Origin: Actinomycetes bacterium
GTDB taxonomy: Bacteria > Actinomycetota > Acidimicrobiia > IMCC26256 > JANYLB01
Length of the DNA: 64,000 nucleotides
Direction: 5' to 3'
Assembly (NCBI GenBank): GCA_025363815.1
Contig: JANYLB010000032.1
Location: 111,822-175,821 of the forward strand
The notes under the pieces are model-generated. The model saw nothing but the letters and a program-made list of their open reading frames with translations, ran no database searches and was not told where the DNA came from. A program made the position numbers and the translations under genes. Every line of letters starts with the position of its first letter. Positions within the stretch are counted from its first letter, which is position 1. This document shows, piece after piece, positions 35,252 through 44,439 of this stretch.

Positions 35252-37576
35252 TCATCGTACCGCACTCTGCTTATCGAGCCCCCGGCCGGACCCGTCGGCA
35301 TCTCGGCCTGCACCAGGGCTCTCGCCCTCGTTTCGGGCGGCGTCGACGTAAACGATCGAGATGACGGCGACGCTCACCATCATCCCCGGTACCGCGATGC
35401 CAGAGTCTTTGAGCAGATACCCGAGAACGACGAGCACGCCGAGACCGACGAACGAGTATCGCAGCGGCGGCACCGCGGAGAAGAGCCGGCGCGGTCCGTC
35501 GGTGCGCAGCCAATACCAAGTGCTGAGCACCGCGACCGCGAGAAGGAACAGCACCCATGTCTGGTCGTTGAGCGTGCTGACGTTCTCCGACCCCTTTCGG
35601 TGCAGAACCATCGCGAGCCCTGAAATTCCTTGGTTGCTGACCTGCTGGAAGAACCGGCCGACGTGCGTTTGCTGGTCCAGCGGTCTCATCATGTCGAGCA
35701 GTCCCACGCTGAGCCCGGCGGCCACCAGAATCGCGCCCAGCACAAAAATGTTTCGCCAGCGCAGACGGCGGCCCAAAAGGAGCCATCCCTCAGCCGCGAA
35801 CGCCGGCGCGGTCGCGAGCGTGCCTCCGAAGTTCTGTCCCCACAGCGGCGGAGTGAGCGAGAGGAACGTGACCAACAGCACCATTGCTCCCGACCGAGCG
35901 CCGGCCCGGCCGGGAATTCTCCAGGTGAGCAGCCCAGCCAGGAGCGCGGCGGACGCAGCGAGATGAGCGAACGACAGGTTGCCCAGGCCCGCGAGGCGGA
36001 TACCGACCGTCGGGGAATAGCCCCACGGGGAGTCGAGCTCGAGTCGCGCCCCGGTCAGGGCATCGGCGACATGGAGGACCACGATCGCGCCGAGCGCGAG
36101 AATCAGAGCATCAAGAGGGCTGCGGCGGCCGAATTGCTTGTAGATCACCGCGAGCAGCACAGACAGGCCGACGGCGAAACACCAGAACGCCGTGCGGCCA
36201 CCGTTCTGTCGGAAATGCAGAGGCACCGAAGCGAAGACCGACACGAGGAAGCCGAGAAGAACGAGGGCGCACCAGCCGAGAAGTCGTCGAACCAGCGCAG
36301 GGCGTGCCGCGCGCAACACGAGCGCGGCGAGCGCGAGCGCGAGCGTCGCGACAACAAAGACGATGGTGACCTCGCCGATCAAGCTGTCGCGGAAGAGGCT
36401 GTCATCACTGGCGACTTCCAACGCTTTGATGCGCACGCCGAGTGTTCCGCCTGTCGCGACCGGTTCCATGGCCCGGCCCTCCATGGAGGTCGGAACCGGA
36501 AGGCCAAGGATGGCCAAGATGGTCGGCGCGACATCGACCAACGCAACGTATTTCGTCCTGCGGGTCGTGGCGGATCGGAGAAAGCCGGGCGCGTATCCGG
36601 GTGCGCTCACTGCCGCGATGGCGAGGCCTCCACCACCGGGACGCGACGGCGCGATCGTGACCACCGCATCGTGGTGAAGATCGACGTGCGCCAACAGTCG
36701 ACCGATGAGCAAATCGGTCGATTGCAATGCCTGGTGGCGTACGGCCGGCCATTGCGCGGCGGTGACGAACGACTTGTACGCGCCTGCCCGGACAAGGTCA
36801 GACGCCTCGCCAAGCACTACGGACCCCGGGCGCCACACCCTGGTGAACGCCCGTTCGTACGCGAGCGGGTCGAGCTTCGTGCCGTACGGCGCCGAAGGGT
36901 CGGGGGTCAGCAACTCGCCCCCGACCTCCCCGGCGGCAACCGTTCCGTTGCTCTGCATGAGCGCGGCAACCGCGGCTCGTTGATAGCGGTTTCCGGGAAA
37001 GGGAGCTTCTGGAGCTACCTGGTCGGCATTGGCAATTACCGCCTGCCGGTAGCCCGCGGCGCTGAGTGCATCGCCGAGCGCTCCGGGCTTCGCGCCGAAG
37101 AGCAGCGACGTGTTCACGGCGAGGATGTTCGCGATGTCCATCTGGACAAGTCCGCTGTGCACACTGCGGCCGGTTCGTAGCGCGAAGGCTTCGCCCGCCG
37201 TTGTCGTACCGAACCGTTCGCTGGGCTCGAATCCCAAACCGCCAGTTATCGCGTCCGACGCGCTACGTGTCCCCGCGCCAAGGGTGGCGTAACCGTCAGC
37301 GATCTGGCCGAAGCCACGCGCTGTGCGCGCGATCAACGCGCCGTTTGCCGATCCCGCGAGCAGGCGCCGGAGGTGCGGCAAGTCCGCCGACTGCAGATCG
37401 GCCCAGCTCAGACCCGGCACCGACAGGAGCAGAACCCGACCGGAACGACGGTGTGAAATGGGACGGCGTGAAATGGGTCGCGCGGTGCCACCAGCCACGC
37501 CCGGCGCGAGAAGAACGATCCCGATGATCGCCGCTACCGCGAGCGACACCCCGCGGACACATCGCCTCCTCGTCAT
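35252..37576 (-). CDS. Membrane protein with an extracytoplasmic alkaline-phosphatase-like domain
   Basis: About 774 residues. A signal/anchor (TRRRCVRGVSLAVAAIIGIVLLAPG) is followed by an extracytoplasmic domain of about 340 residues beginning RVLLLSVPGLSWADLQSADLP and continuing to HDAVVTIAPSRPGGGGLAIAAV and VALVDVAPTILAILGLP; strand order and the TILAILGLP close resemble the alkaline phosphatase superfamily, but the usual metal-binding nucleophile (DGxT/S) is poorly preserved (PGLSW). The C-terminal 380 residues hold about ten membrane segments and a large loop. I do not know its function; a lipid- or polysaccharide-linked phosphoryl transfer is a guess. ATG 37576 was taken because the signal starts there; the frame extends upstream to 37696. 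Confidence 0.65.
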   Translation of the reverse strand: MTRRRCVRGVSLAVAAIIGIVLLAPGVAGGTARPISRRPISHRRSGRVLLLSVPGLSWADLQSADLPHLRRLLAGSANGALIARTARGFGQIADGYATLGAGTRSASDAITGGLGFEPSERFGTTTAGEAFALRTGRSVHSGLVQMDIANILAVNTSLLFGAKPGALGDALSAAGYRQAVIANADQVAPEAPFPGNRYQRAAVAALMQSNGTVAAGEVGGELLTPDPSAPYGTKLDPLAYERAFTRVWRPGSVVLGEASDLVRAGAYKSFVTAAQWPAVRHQALQSTDLLIGRLLAHVDLHHDAVVTIAPSRPGGGGLAIAAVSAPGYAPGFLRSATTRRTKYVALVDVAPTILAILGLPVPTSMEGRAMEPVATGGTLGVRIKALEVASDDSLFRDSLIGEVTIVFVVATLALALAALVLRAARPALVRRLLGWCALVLLGFLVSVFASVPLHFRQNGGRTAFWCFAVGLSVLLAVIYKQFGRRSPLDALILALGAIVVLHVADALTGARLELDSPWGYSPTVGIRLAGLGNLSFAHLAASAALLAGLLTWRIPGRAGARSGAMVLLVTFLSLTPPLWGQNFGGTLATAPAFAAEGWLLLGRRLRWRNIFVLGAILVAAGLSVGLLDMMRPLDQQTHVGRFFQQVSNQGISGLAMVLHRKGSENVSTLNDQTWVLFLLAVAVLSTWYWLRTDGPRRLFSAVPPLRYSFVGLGVLVVLGYLLKDSGIAVPGMMVSVAVISIVYVDAARNEGESPGAGRDADGSGRGLDKQSAVR

Positions 37577-37782
37577 TGCAATCGGCGCGTTCAAGCCCGC
37601 GGTGTTGGAAGAGAGACCCTGACCGCCGAGTCGGCTGTGATCACCGGTACAGCATTCCACTTTCATGTAAGCCGAAGATGAGAATCGCCAGACCATCGAG
37701 TCCTGCGGTCGACGTCAGAGGAGATCGAGCGCGACCATGCAACCGGATGGATCGAACTACTGACGTCGAGAGGAAGACATCG

Positions 37783-38742
37783 ATGCCAATGCCGATCGTG
37801 AATGTCACCGGCCTGTGGAAGAACTTTGGAGAGGTCAGCGCAGTCGAGGACTTGAGCTTTGTTGTCGAGCAGGGACAGGTCTGCGGGTTGCTCGGTCCCA
37901 ACGGTGCCGGCAAGTCCACGACGTTGCGAGTGCTCATGGGCCTTGAACGACCATCCCGCGGGACAGCGGAGCTCTTCGGAGTATCGGTGCAGCCGGGGTG
38001 TGGCGAACTCATCCGAGTCGGAGCCATGGTCGAACAGGCTGCGTTTGTTCCTCACCTCTCCGGGATGCTGAACCTTCGCCTCTGGTGGGAAGCTCTCGGC
38101 GGTCACCTCCGAGACGCAGATCTCGACACGGCGCTAGGCATCGCCGATCTCGGCGATGCGATCAACCGCAAGGTCCGTACCTATTCCCAGGGCATGAAGC
38201 AGCGTCTCGGCTTCGCGCGCCTCCTCCTCGCACGACCCGAACTGCTCGTCCTGGACGAACCCACCAACGGTTTGGACCCCGGGGAAATCCGCGACATTCG
38301 GGAACTCATCGGTCGCCTGACCCGCGAGGGAGCCACCGTCCTGCTCTCGAGCCACCATCTCAGCGAAGTTGAACAGACCTGCAGCCACCTGGTCGTGATG
38401 AACCACGGCAAGCTCGTCTCCAGCGGAACCGTTGCTCAACTCGTCGGATCCACCGGATCGGTTTACGTGGAAGTCGACGACCGCGAGCGCGCGCGCACCG
38501 TGCTGAGCGCTCTTCCATCTGTGCGCAACCTCCACCTCCAAGGCGACGGCCTTGTCGTCGACCTGCACGATGGGCGCCGATCCGATCTCTCCGTCGCGCT
38601 GATGACGGCGGGTCTTCGGCTGGAGACGATCGCGCCCGCGCAACGTCTCGAAGACGCGTTCCTGGAACTACTCGAAGGCCCCGCTCGCGACCTGACCCCA
38701 TCCGAGACACCGGTCGCGGTTGACGCGACGGAGGCCCAGTGA
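37783..38742 (+). CDS. ABC transporter ATP-binding protein (DrrA/BcrA type)
   Basis: 319 residues. Walker A GPNGAGKSTTL, Q-loop near AMVEQAAFVP, signature YSQGMKQRLG (YSQGM in place of LSGGQ, as usual for this subfamily), Walker B LLVLDEPTNGLDPGEI and H-loop LLSSHHL. The C-terminal 90 residues (SVYVEVDDRERARTVLSAL) are the regulatory domain of drug/lantibiotic-type exporters. GAGAGGA precedes the ATG at 37783. It overlaps the permease gene by four bases (GTGA), giving one exporter of the ABC-2 type. Confidence 0.9.
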   Translation: MPMPIVNVTGLWKNFGEVSAVEDLSFVVEQGQVCGLLGPNGAGKSTTLRVLMGLERPSRGTAELFGVSVQPGCGELIRVGAMVEQAAFVPHLSGMLNLRLWWEALGGHLRDADLDTALGIADLGDAINRKVRTYSQGMKQRLGFARLLLARPELLVLDEPTNGLDPGEIRDIRELIGRLTREGATVLLSSHHLSEVEQTCSHLVVMNHGKLVSSGTVAQLVGSTGSVYVEVDDRERARTVLSALPSVRNLHLQGDGLVVDLHDGRRSDLSVALMTAGLRLETIAPAQRLEDAFLELLEGPARDLTPSETPVAVDATEAQ

Positions 38743-39575
38743 TTCCCCTGCTCCGCACCGAGATGATCAAAGCCGCGCGCCGTACCCGCACATATGTGAT
38801 AGCGCTCGGGCTGATCGTTCTACCCGCCGTGATCGTGTTCGCGCTCAACTCTCGGGGTGATCACGGCCCCGGTCGCGAGAGAGGCGACGGGCTGTTCCGC
38901 CTCGCTCAACAAAGCGGACTGCTGGTTCCGGCGGCAGTGCTCAGCATCATGAGCGGATTTCTGCTCGTCGTAATCGCGGGAATGTTCGCCGGTGACTCCG
39001 TCGCCAGCGATGCCGGTTGGGGCAACCTGCGCTACCTCCTCATGCGCCCCGTGCCGCGCGGCCGACTGCTCATCGCGAAGGCAATCGTCGCTGGAACGCT
39101 GATATGGGCCTGCACACTGCTCGTCGCGCTCACCGCCCTCGTCGGCGGCGCAATTGTGTTCGGTACGAACGCGGTCACGGTGCCGAGCGCCATCGGCGGC
39201 GGCGTTGCCGGGTTCCACCTTGATGCGTCCGTACTCCTGTTGCGACTTGCGTTGGCCACTGGCTACGTCGCGTTCGGATTCACCGCACTGCTCGCCCTCG
39301 GGACGTTCTTCTCGACGCTCACCGACACGGCGGCGGGAGCCATCGGTGCGACCATCGGCGTGTACATCGTCTCGGAGATCCTCGACGGGATCAGCCAGAT
39401 CGGTCGGATCCGGTACGGGTTCCCCACGCACTACCTCAGCGCATGGGAACCCATGTTCACCGAGAACCGCCTCCCCACCGACATGCTCGTCGGTGTTGCC
39501 GTACAGATTGCCTATCTCGCAGTGTTCGGCACCGCCGCCGTCATCTGGTTCCGGCGCAAGGACCTGCGGTCCTGA
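38739..39575 (+). CDS. ABC-2 type membrane permease
   Basis: 278 residues with six membrane segments: TYVIALGLIVLPAVIVFAL, LLVPAAVLSIMSGFLLVVIA, and four more, with the amphipathic connecting segment DAGWGNLRYLLMRPVPRGRLLIAK typical of ABC-2 permeases (NatB/CcmB-like). GTG start overlaps the ATPase stop. Together they export an unidentified substrate. There is no hint of a regulator next to it. Confidence 0.85.
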   Translation: MIPLLRTEMIKAARRTRTYVIALGLIVLPAVIVFALNSRGDHGPGRERGDGLFRLAQQSGLLVPAAVLSIMSGFLLVVIAGMFAGDSVASDAGWGNLRYLLMRPVPRGRLLIAKAIVAGTLIWACTLLVALTALVGGAIVFGTNAVTVPSAIGGGVAGFHLDASVLLLRLALATGYVAFGFTALLALGTFFSTLTDTAAGAIGATIGVYIVSEILDGISQIGRIRYGFPTHYLSAWEPMFTENRLPTDMLVGVAVQIAYLAVFGTAAVIWFRRKDLRS

Positions 39576-39605
39576 GCTGGGCGGCCTCTGGCGATTCCCA
39601 ACCAC

Positions 39606-40682
39606 TCACAGCGCTGCCGACGTGCAGCCGGCGACGGCGTGGAAGCCCGGCTGGGTAGCCCCTCCACACATCCAGAGCCGGTCGTGATAGATCGCGAATC
39701 CAGTGCCGTGACGGGGTGTGAGCATGGGCACCGCGGACCACGATCCGTTCCGGAGCTCTTGGATGGAGCCATAGACGCTCGTCTCGTTACCCGGCTCGCC
39801 GCCCGCGACGAGCGTCACACCCGCGAGAGCAGCCGCCGCCGCGCCCGAAGTTGGCGTCGGCAGTGACTTCTGTGAGTGCCAGGCGCCGGTTGCGGGATCG
39901 AAGCAGTCGATCGCGGAGCTGGTCGCGGGTTCCCGTCCACCCGCTACACACGCGACCGAGCCGTCGATGTAACCGGCAATATGGTTGCGAGCGCGGGGCA
40001 TCGGCGCGATGTCGGACCATTGGGCGCGGACAGGGTCGTAGACCTCGGGCGTCGTGATCTGGCTCTGTCCGTCGCGACCGCCGATGGCATAGAGCCGTCC
40101 ACCAAGGGCCAGGAGCGCAAGCGCGCCGCGTGCCTGGCTCAGCGGTGGGAGCTCTTGCCAGCTGGTCGCCCTCGCCTTGAGCACAAAGACGCGGCTCGTC
40201 GCGCCCGATGCGGTGAAGCCGCCGGCGACGTAGACGTCGTTGCCGATCGTCGCTGCAGCCGAGTGGTTCACGGCAACGGGCAGCGAGGGACCCGGGCTCC
40301 AGCTCGTCCCGCCGAACACGAAGACCGCGGCACTGCTGTTGTGGGCGGCGTCGTATCCCCCGATCGCGAAGAGGCGATCGGATGCGACCGTCACCGCGAG
40401 CTCCTGGATCGCCAGGGGCAGCGCGGGCTCATCGCGTTGCGGACCGGTTCGGTCCGGCCCCGTCGTACTTTGGGCCGTGGCCGGCGCCGCTCGTGTCGTG
40501 GTGGTGGCATTCGGGCGGAGGCGCGCGCGCGACGGGCCGCTGCAGGCAGCGACGGTGAAGATGGCCATGACCAAGGCCAGCGCGCTCACCGCGAAGCGCG
40601 GATGCTGTGACACCCGCGCCGGACCCGACGGGTTCAGCGGTGACGCCACGAGAGTGGCCTTGGTGACGGTGTCCACGAGCAC
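39606..40682 (-). CDS. Kelch-repeat lipoprotein
   Basis: 358 residues. The N-terminus has a signal with lipobox TVAACSG (Cys near residue 47 of the longest frame), a Thr/Ala/Pro-rich linker, then about five Kelch repeats of 45-50 residues, each with GG followed by a spaced aromatic (DRLFAIGGYDAAH, NDVYVAGGFTASG, GRLYAIGGRDGQS, GSVACVAGGREPA). These form a beta-propeller used for binding. The start is not certain: GTG 40682 and GTG 40676 are both possible with GGGGAG upstream. It converges with the ABC permease. Confidence 0.85.
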   Translation of the reverse strand: MLVDTVTKATLVASPLNPSGPARVSQHPRFAVSALALVMAIFTVAACSGPSRARLRPNATTTTRAAPATAQSTTGPDRTGPQRDEPALPLAIQELAVTVASDRLFAIGGYDAAHNSSAAVFVFGGTSWSPGPSLPVAVNHSAAATIGNDVYVAGGFTASGATSRVFVLKARATSWQELPPLSQARGALALLALGGRLYAIGGRDGQSQITTPEVYDPVRAQWSDIAPMPRARNHIAGYIDGSVACVAGGREPATSSAIDCFDPATGAWHSQKSLPTPTSGAAAAALAGVTLVAGGEPGNETSVYGSIQELRNGSWSAVPMLTPRHGTGFAIYHDRLWMCGGATQPGFHAVAGCTSAAL

Positions 40683-40726
40683 AGGCTCCCCGGTTCGATC
40701 AGCACTGAGATTTATTTGGCTTCGTC

Positions 40727-42205
40727 TCAGCCGTCTGTACCTGCTGGTGGGTTCGCCGCGGCGGCTTGCGCGGCGTTGCCGGGTGTCCCGGTCAGGGTGG
40801 TCTTCGGATGAACCGGGAGCAGCTCAGGGGCGCGCGGCTTTTGGCTGAAGTCGAAATCGGACCGCAGGTCACCCAGGATCTTGACGTTCTCACGGACCGT
40901 CGGGCGGGGGTCCGGCCGCCCGTCGGTACGAGGATCGAGTCGTTGAGAATGAAGGAAGTCGTCCTCGATGAACTTCACGTACGCGTCAAAGCTGAGCGTC
41001 TGATGATCGATATAGCCACGCTTCGCGTACGGGCTGATGACGATGCCGGGGACGCGCAGGCCGTACCCGTTCATGTCGACGCGGGGCGGGACGACATGGT
41101 CGTAGAAGCCGCCCCAGTCGTCCCATGCCAACATGATCGCGGTCGATTTCCAGTCGGGACCGCGCATGACTGCGTTGACGAGACTCGTGACGTACGACTG
41201 GCCCGCGCTGATCGGCGACGGTGGATGCTCGCTGACCGCACCAGAGGGCACGACCCACGTCACTGCGGGAAGGGTGCCACGCTTCGCCGCTTTGTAGAAG
41301 TTGGCGACCGACTGGATGTTGCCGAGTTGGCCGTTTTTACGAACGGTATCGAAGCGCGGAAGCGGGTTCCATATTCCGCCCGTCCGGGGGCTCTGGTGCA
41401 CCGGCGCGCAGCTCATCTGCGCGCTGTTCTGGCAGTCCGGCTCGTTGCCGTTCACCACGTAGTAGGCCCAGCTGACCTGGGCCTTGTGCAGCAGATAGGT
41501 CAGGTCCGTCCACGCGTAGGTCGGCCGACCCGTCCGGCGCTGGCCCGGCCTCAGCTTGGGACCGGCAGGGTTCTGGTTCTCGTTCACACAGCTGTACGGG
41601 TTGTTGTGTTGTGTGCACCGAGCTGACCACTCGGATACCTGGAACAGGTGCTCGGGGAGGCTCCAGGAGGAGGTCGGTTCGAAGATGCGATCCTGGAGCA
41701 CAAAGTTGCTCGCGTACGACCAGTAGTTCGGGATGTCGTTCTTGGTGTGGTACCCCATCACGTCGGGCTTCGTGCTGTTTGTACAGGCAGGGTCGGTGAC
41801 GTTCAGACACCCCCGCTTCCCGGACTCCGCTTGCGCGACGAAGCCATTCATCTGTCCGCCGTTGATGTCAGCAGCCGCGTTGACTGCGCTGTGCGGGCCC
41901 CCACCGTTGCTGTCTCGATGATCGGGCGTCGGCGCCAGGCAGGTCTGGGAGGCGGGATCCGGCGAGCAGACGGTCGGAACGCCGTTCTTCATCGGAATGC
42001 CGTTCGCGCCGGGGAACGACCCGAAATAGCTGTCGAAGGAACGGTTCTCCTGCATGATCATCACGACGTGGCGGATCTTGTGGATTCCCGAACCCGCCGG
42101 CGGTACGTGCCCCGACACCGACGAACCGGACGAGCCGCACGACGCGACAAGAAGAGCCGCGACGACGACAGCGGTCGCAGTGAGCTGGAACCGGCGGCGG
42201 CGCAT
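40727..42205 (-). CDS. Secreted phosphoesterase (phospholipase C / acid phosphatase family)
   Basis: 492 residues, lipoprotein with lipobox [10 protein letters not shown]. The family motif [21 protein letters not shown] is the N-terminal metal-binding core, and [14 protein letters not shown] gives the second metal site (family of bacterial phospholipases C and AcpA-like phosphatases). A disulfide-rich region ([21 protein letters not shown]) lies between. The tail is Pro/Ala-rich. Substrates may be phospholipids or phosphate monoesters outside the cell. It lies 44 bases from the Kelch gene on the same strand, so both may be one surface-related transcription unit. Confidence 0.85.
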   Translation of the reverse strand: MRRRRFQLTATAVVVAALLVASCGSSGSSVSGHVPPAGSGIHKIRHVVMIMQENRSFDSYFGSFPGANGIPMKNGVPTVCSPDPASQTCLAPTPDHRDSNGGGPHSAVNAAADINGGQMNGFVAQAESGKRGCLNVTDPACTNSTKPDVMGYHTKNDIPNYWSYASNFVLQDRIFEPTSSWSLPEHLFQVSEWSARCTQHNNPYSCVNENQNPAGPKLRPGQRRTGRPTYAWTDLTYLLHKAQVSWAYYVVNGNEPDCQNSAQMSCAPVHQSPRTGGIWNPLPRFDTVRKNGQLGNIQSVANFYKAAKRGTLPAVTWVVPSGAVSEHPPSPISAGQSYVTSLVNAVMRGPDWKSTAIMLAWDDWGGFYDHVVPPRVDMNGYGLRVPGIVISPYAKRGYIDHQTLSFDAYVKFIEDDFLHSQRLDPRTDGRPDPRPTVRENVKILGDLRSDFDFSQKPRAPELLPVHPKTTLTGTPGNAAQAAAANPPAGTDG

Positions 42206-42286
42206 TCAGACATCGAACACGAGCGAACATGAAAGAGTTGTGAGCCCTCGAGCGTATGGAGTCGCAACGTTCGCTACCCGGCGTTC

Positions 42287-43042
42287 CTACTTCAAGATGT
42301 TCACCGAGCGGGCGATGACGAGAGCGATCGTGACCAGCGAGATCGCTGATTGAGCGAGCATCGTGAGCTTTGCCCAGCGAGAGAGCGGCATCACATCGGT
42401 CGGACTGAACGCGGCTGCGTTCGTGAACGAGAGATAGAAGTAGTCGACGAACATCGGTTCCCAGTCTGGCGGGGCGAGCAGGGGGCTCGTCATCTGGGGG
42501 AACAGGAAATCAGGGTACGGATCCGTAGCGAGGGAGCGCGCGATCGGACCACCCCGATCGAACTCCCAATACCACAGCGCGAACACGATCACGTTCGTGA
42601 TCCAGATCGATGCTCCCGTCAAAAAGAGCACGGCCGGGTCGTTCGGCGCTTGGCCGCGGAGAAGATCCAGTACGAGTCTCACCGCCGACGCTGCGTTGGC
42701 GAGACTCAACACCGCGATGAGCACCAGGCTGGCCGCCCGCAGGATGAGCGACGGTCGGTCGACGCGCTTCGGATTGGTAACTATGAGCCCGATAAGCAGA
42801 AGCGCGGCGATCCCCGGGAGAAGGAACTTCGGATGGTTCGCGACGCGCGCGGGAAGCGTGAGCATGAATCCGATCGCAATGGTGATCGCGATCGTCACCG
42901 CAATTCGTGACTCCCGGCTCGTCCCGCGTCGCCAGGCAGGAGTGACACCATGCTCGACCGCGGACACCACGTTGCGCCAGGGTGCGAGAACCCGGTCGCG
43001 TCGACTGCTCCGCTCGGGGGAGTCCTCGTCGGATCTGCTCAT
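42287..43042 (-). CDS. Hypothetical integral membrane protein (ion-channel-like C-terminus)
   Basis: 251 residues with about five or six membrane segments: RIAVTIAITIAIGFMLTLPA, FLLPGIAALLLIGLIVT, LILRAASLVLIAVLSLANA, VIVFALWYWEF, and a final AKLTMLAQSAISLVTIALVIARSVNIL. The stretch YFYLSFTNAAAFSPTDVMPLSR before the last segment looks like the pore region of two-TM channels; I do not assign ion specificity. The ATG at 43042 has GAGGAG upstream. The gene starts 13 bases from the stop of the GH99-like lipoprotein upstream on the same strand, so the two are co-transcribed. Confidence 0.7.
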   Translation of the reverse strand: MSRSDEDSPERSSRRDRVLAPWRNVVSAVEHGVTPAWRRGTSRESRIAVTIAITIAIGFMLTLPARVANHPKFLLPGIAALLLIGLIVTNPKRVDRPSLILRAASLVLIAVLSLANAASAVRLVLDLLRGQAPNDPAVLFLTGASIWITNVIVFALWYWEFDRGGPIARSLATDPYPDFLFPQMTSPLLAPPDWEPMFVDYFYLSFTNAAAFSPTDVMPLSRWAKLTMLAQSAISLVTIALVIARSVNILK

Positions 43043-43055
43043 CCTCGCCGACTCC

Positions 43056-44273
43056 TCAGGCGCCGAGCGCGCGGATCGCGTCCAGGAGCTCCGAACCGGA
43101 CCTGACGCTCGGCTCGACATAGGTGTTCTCCAAGAACTCGTTCCACGAGATCAGCATCCACCCGTCGGGGTTCGACACCCTGTTCGCGTCGTAGATCGTA
43201 CGGAGCGTTTCTCCGCCGCGGTGGGGCACACAGGTGCCACCGATCCCGAAGTTCGACTTGTTGTAGCCGGCACTCAACGGAGAGAACCACAGCTTGTGCT
43301 CGGCGTGGATCTGGTCAGCTAGCCCGGTCAGCATCTTGGCTGCGCCGCGGTTGGTCGACGGGTTCTCGGCCGACCAGTACCACCCGTCACCGTCGAAGAG
43401 TGGCGCTACTCCCCGCTGCCAGCTGGCGAGCCCGTGCTCGTCGCCAATGAACGTGAGAGCCCTGCGACGCGACGTCAGCAACGCGGTGAGGCTCGGAACC
43501 GAGAACTTACGGGAGTTGAGGAACATCACGACCGGCTTCGTTCCGTATGCAGGTACGCTGAAGGCCGGATCGGTCGCGTACATGCGGATGAAGTAGTCGA
43601 GGTCCGTCGCGATGCGCGACGCAGCCCGGGGAGTCCGGCTGTTGTCGAGACCCTGATAGCCGAGCATGAGCGCGAAGTGGTCACCCGTGCGCGCGTTGTG
43701 CGCGCGCACTTCGCGCACAAGCAGGTCGAGACGACGGTCGAACGGGCTGCTCGACGGGCTCTGGGCGGCGTCGCCGTTGCCCGACCATGAGACTACGAAT
43801 CCGTCGATGCCCGCACGGACCGCCTGATCGATGTGTGTCGCGAAGGTCGACGGGTCGTCCTGCGAATAAAGACCGAGTGGTGCAGCAGGTACGTCGATGA
43901 GGGTCGTCCCCGGAAAAGAAGGAGTCGCGGCGCAGCCGGCGGCGTCGAGCGTCGCCGGAAGCGGAAGCGGCCGTTGTCCAGCGGGGTATGCGGGACCCAG
44001 CTTCGCCTTCCAGTGCGCGGCGTCCCACCACAGGTAGTAATGGACGAACAGAGGAGTCCGCTTGTCGGCTCCTGGAGTTGCCGGAGCCGACGTCGGGGTG
44101 GGAGTGGGAGCAGAAGGTCTGGATGACGAGGTGCTGCTGGCCGGGGCGTCCCGACGGCTCTTCGATGTGGACGAGCTCGAGCTGGTCGAGCAGGCAGAGA
44201 CCAGGACCAGAACCGCGAGTACCAAGGCGACATCTGCGGATCGGCGCGCGGATCGAATCTGTCTGAAGCTCAC
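43056..44273 (-). CDS. GH99-like / WbsX-type lipoprotein glycosidase
   Basis: 405 residues. Lipobox VLVSACSTS, then a Ser/Thr-rich linker to about residue 70, then a TIM-barrel domain with PLFVHYYLWWDAAHW, AGIDGFVVSWSG, a block with FALMLGYQGLD and the end motif MLISWNEFLENTYVEPS. These match the GH71/GH99-like domain (endo-mannosidase type or the related WbsX), in which the WNE block carries an acidic active-site residue. It is thus a surface-anchored alpha-glycan hydrolase or transferase. The ATG at 44273 has no clear ribosome site. It is divergent from the ZIP permease gene; iron box at 44398 is 125 bases away. Confidence 0.75.
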   Translation of the reverse strand: MSFRQIRSARRSADVALVLAVLVLVSACSTSSSSSTSKSRRDAPASSTSSSRPSAPTPTPTSAPATPGADKRTPLFVHYYLWWDAAHWKAKLGPAYPAGQRPLPLPATLDAAGCAATPSFPGTTLIDVPAAPLGLYSQDDPSTFATHIDQAVRAGIDGFVVSWSGNGDAAQSPSSSPFDRRLDLLVREVRAHNARTGDHFALMLGYQGLDNSRTPRAASRIATDLDYFIRMYATDPAFSVPAYGTKPVVMFLNSRKFSVPSLTALLTSRRRALTFIGDEHGLASWQRGVAPLFDGDGWYWSAENPSTNRGAAKMLTGLADQIHAEHKLWFSPLSAGYNKSNFGIGGTCVPHRGGETLRTIYDANRVSNPDGWMLISWNEFLENTYVEPSVRSGSELLDAIRALGA

Positions 44274-44397
44274 CGACCGAACGTAATCCGTGCGGGAAGA
44301 CCACAGGCATCACCGCAGTCTTCGGTCGAGGACCAGCATTCAGCAGGTGTTCGGACCTTCGCCACGCAGACGAGCGACGTTGCGTGGCTCCGTTTTA

Positions 44398-44416
44398 TTT
44401 GGTTAGGCTATCCTTA
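44398..44416 (+). promoter_or_regulatory. IdeR/DtxR-like metal-responsive operator before the ZIP gene
   Basis: TTTGGTTAGGCTATCCTTA matches the IdeR/DtxR consensus TTAGGTTAGSCTAACCTAA at 16 of 19 positions. A possible promoter TTGCGT (44380-44385) and TAGGCT (44404-44409) would overlap it, so iron- (or manganese-) loaded repressor would block the ZIP permease gene. Confidence 0.6.
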
Positions 44417-44439
44417 TCATTCACGATCTGGGAGGCCCA

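Noticed and set aside
37577..37696. The 40-residue upstream extension of the membrane phosphatase-like protein
   Set aside because: The extension is hydrophilic with no signal, and the signal peptide begins at ATG 37576.
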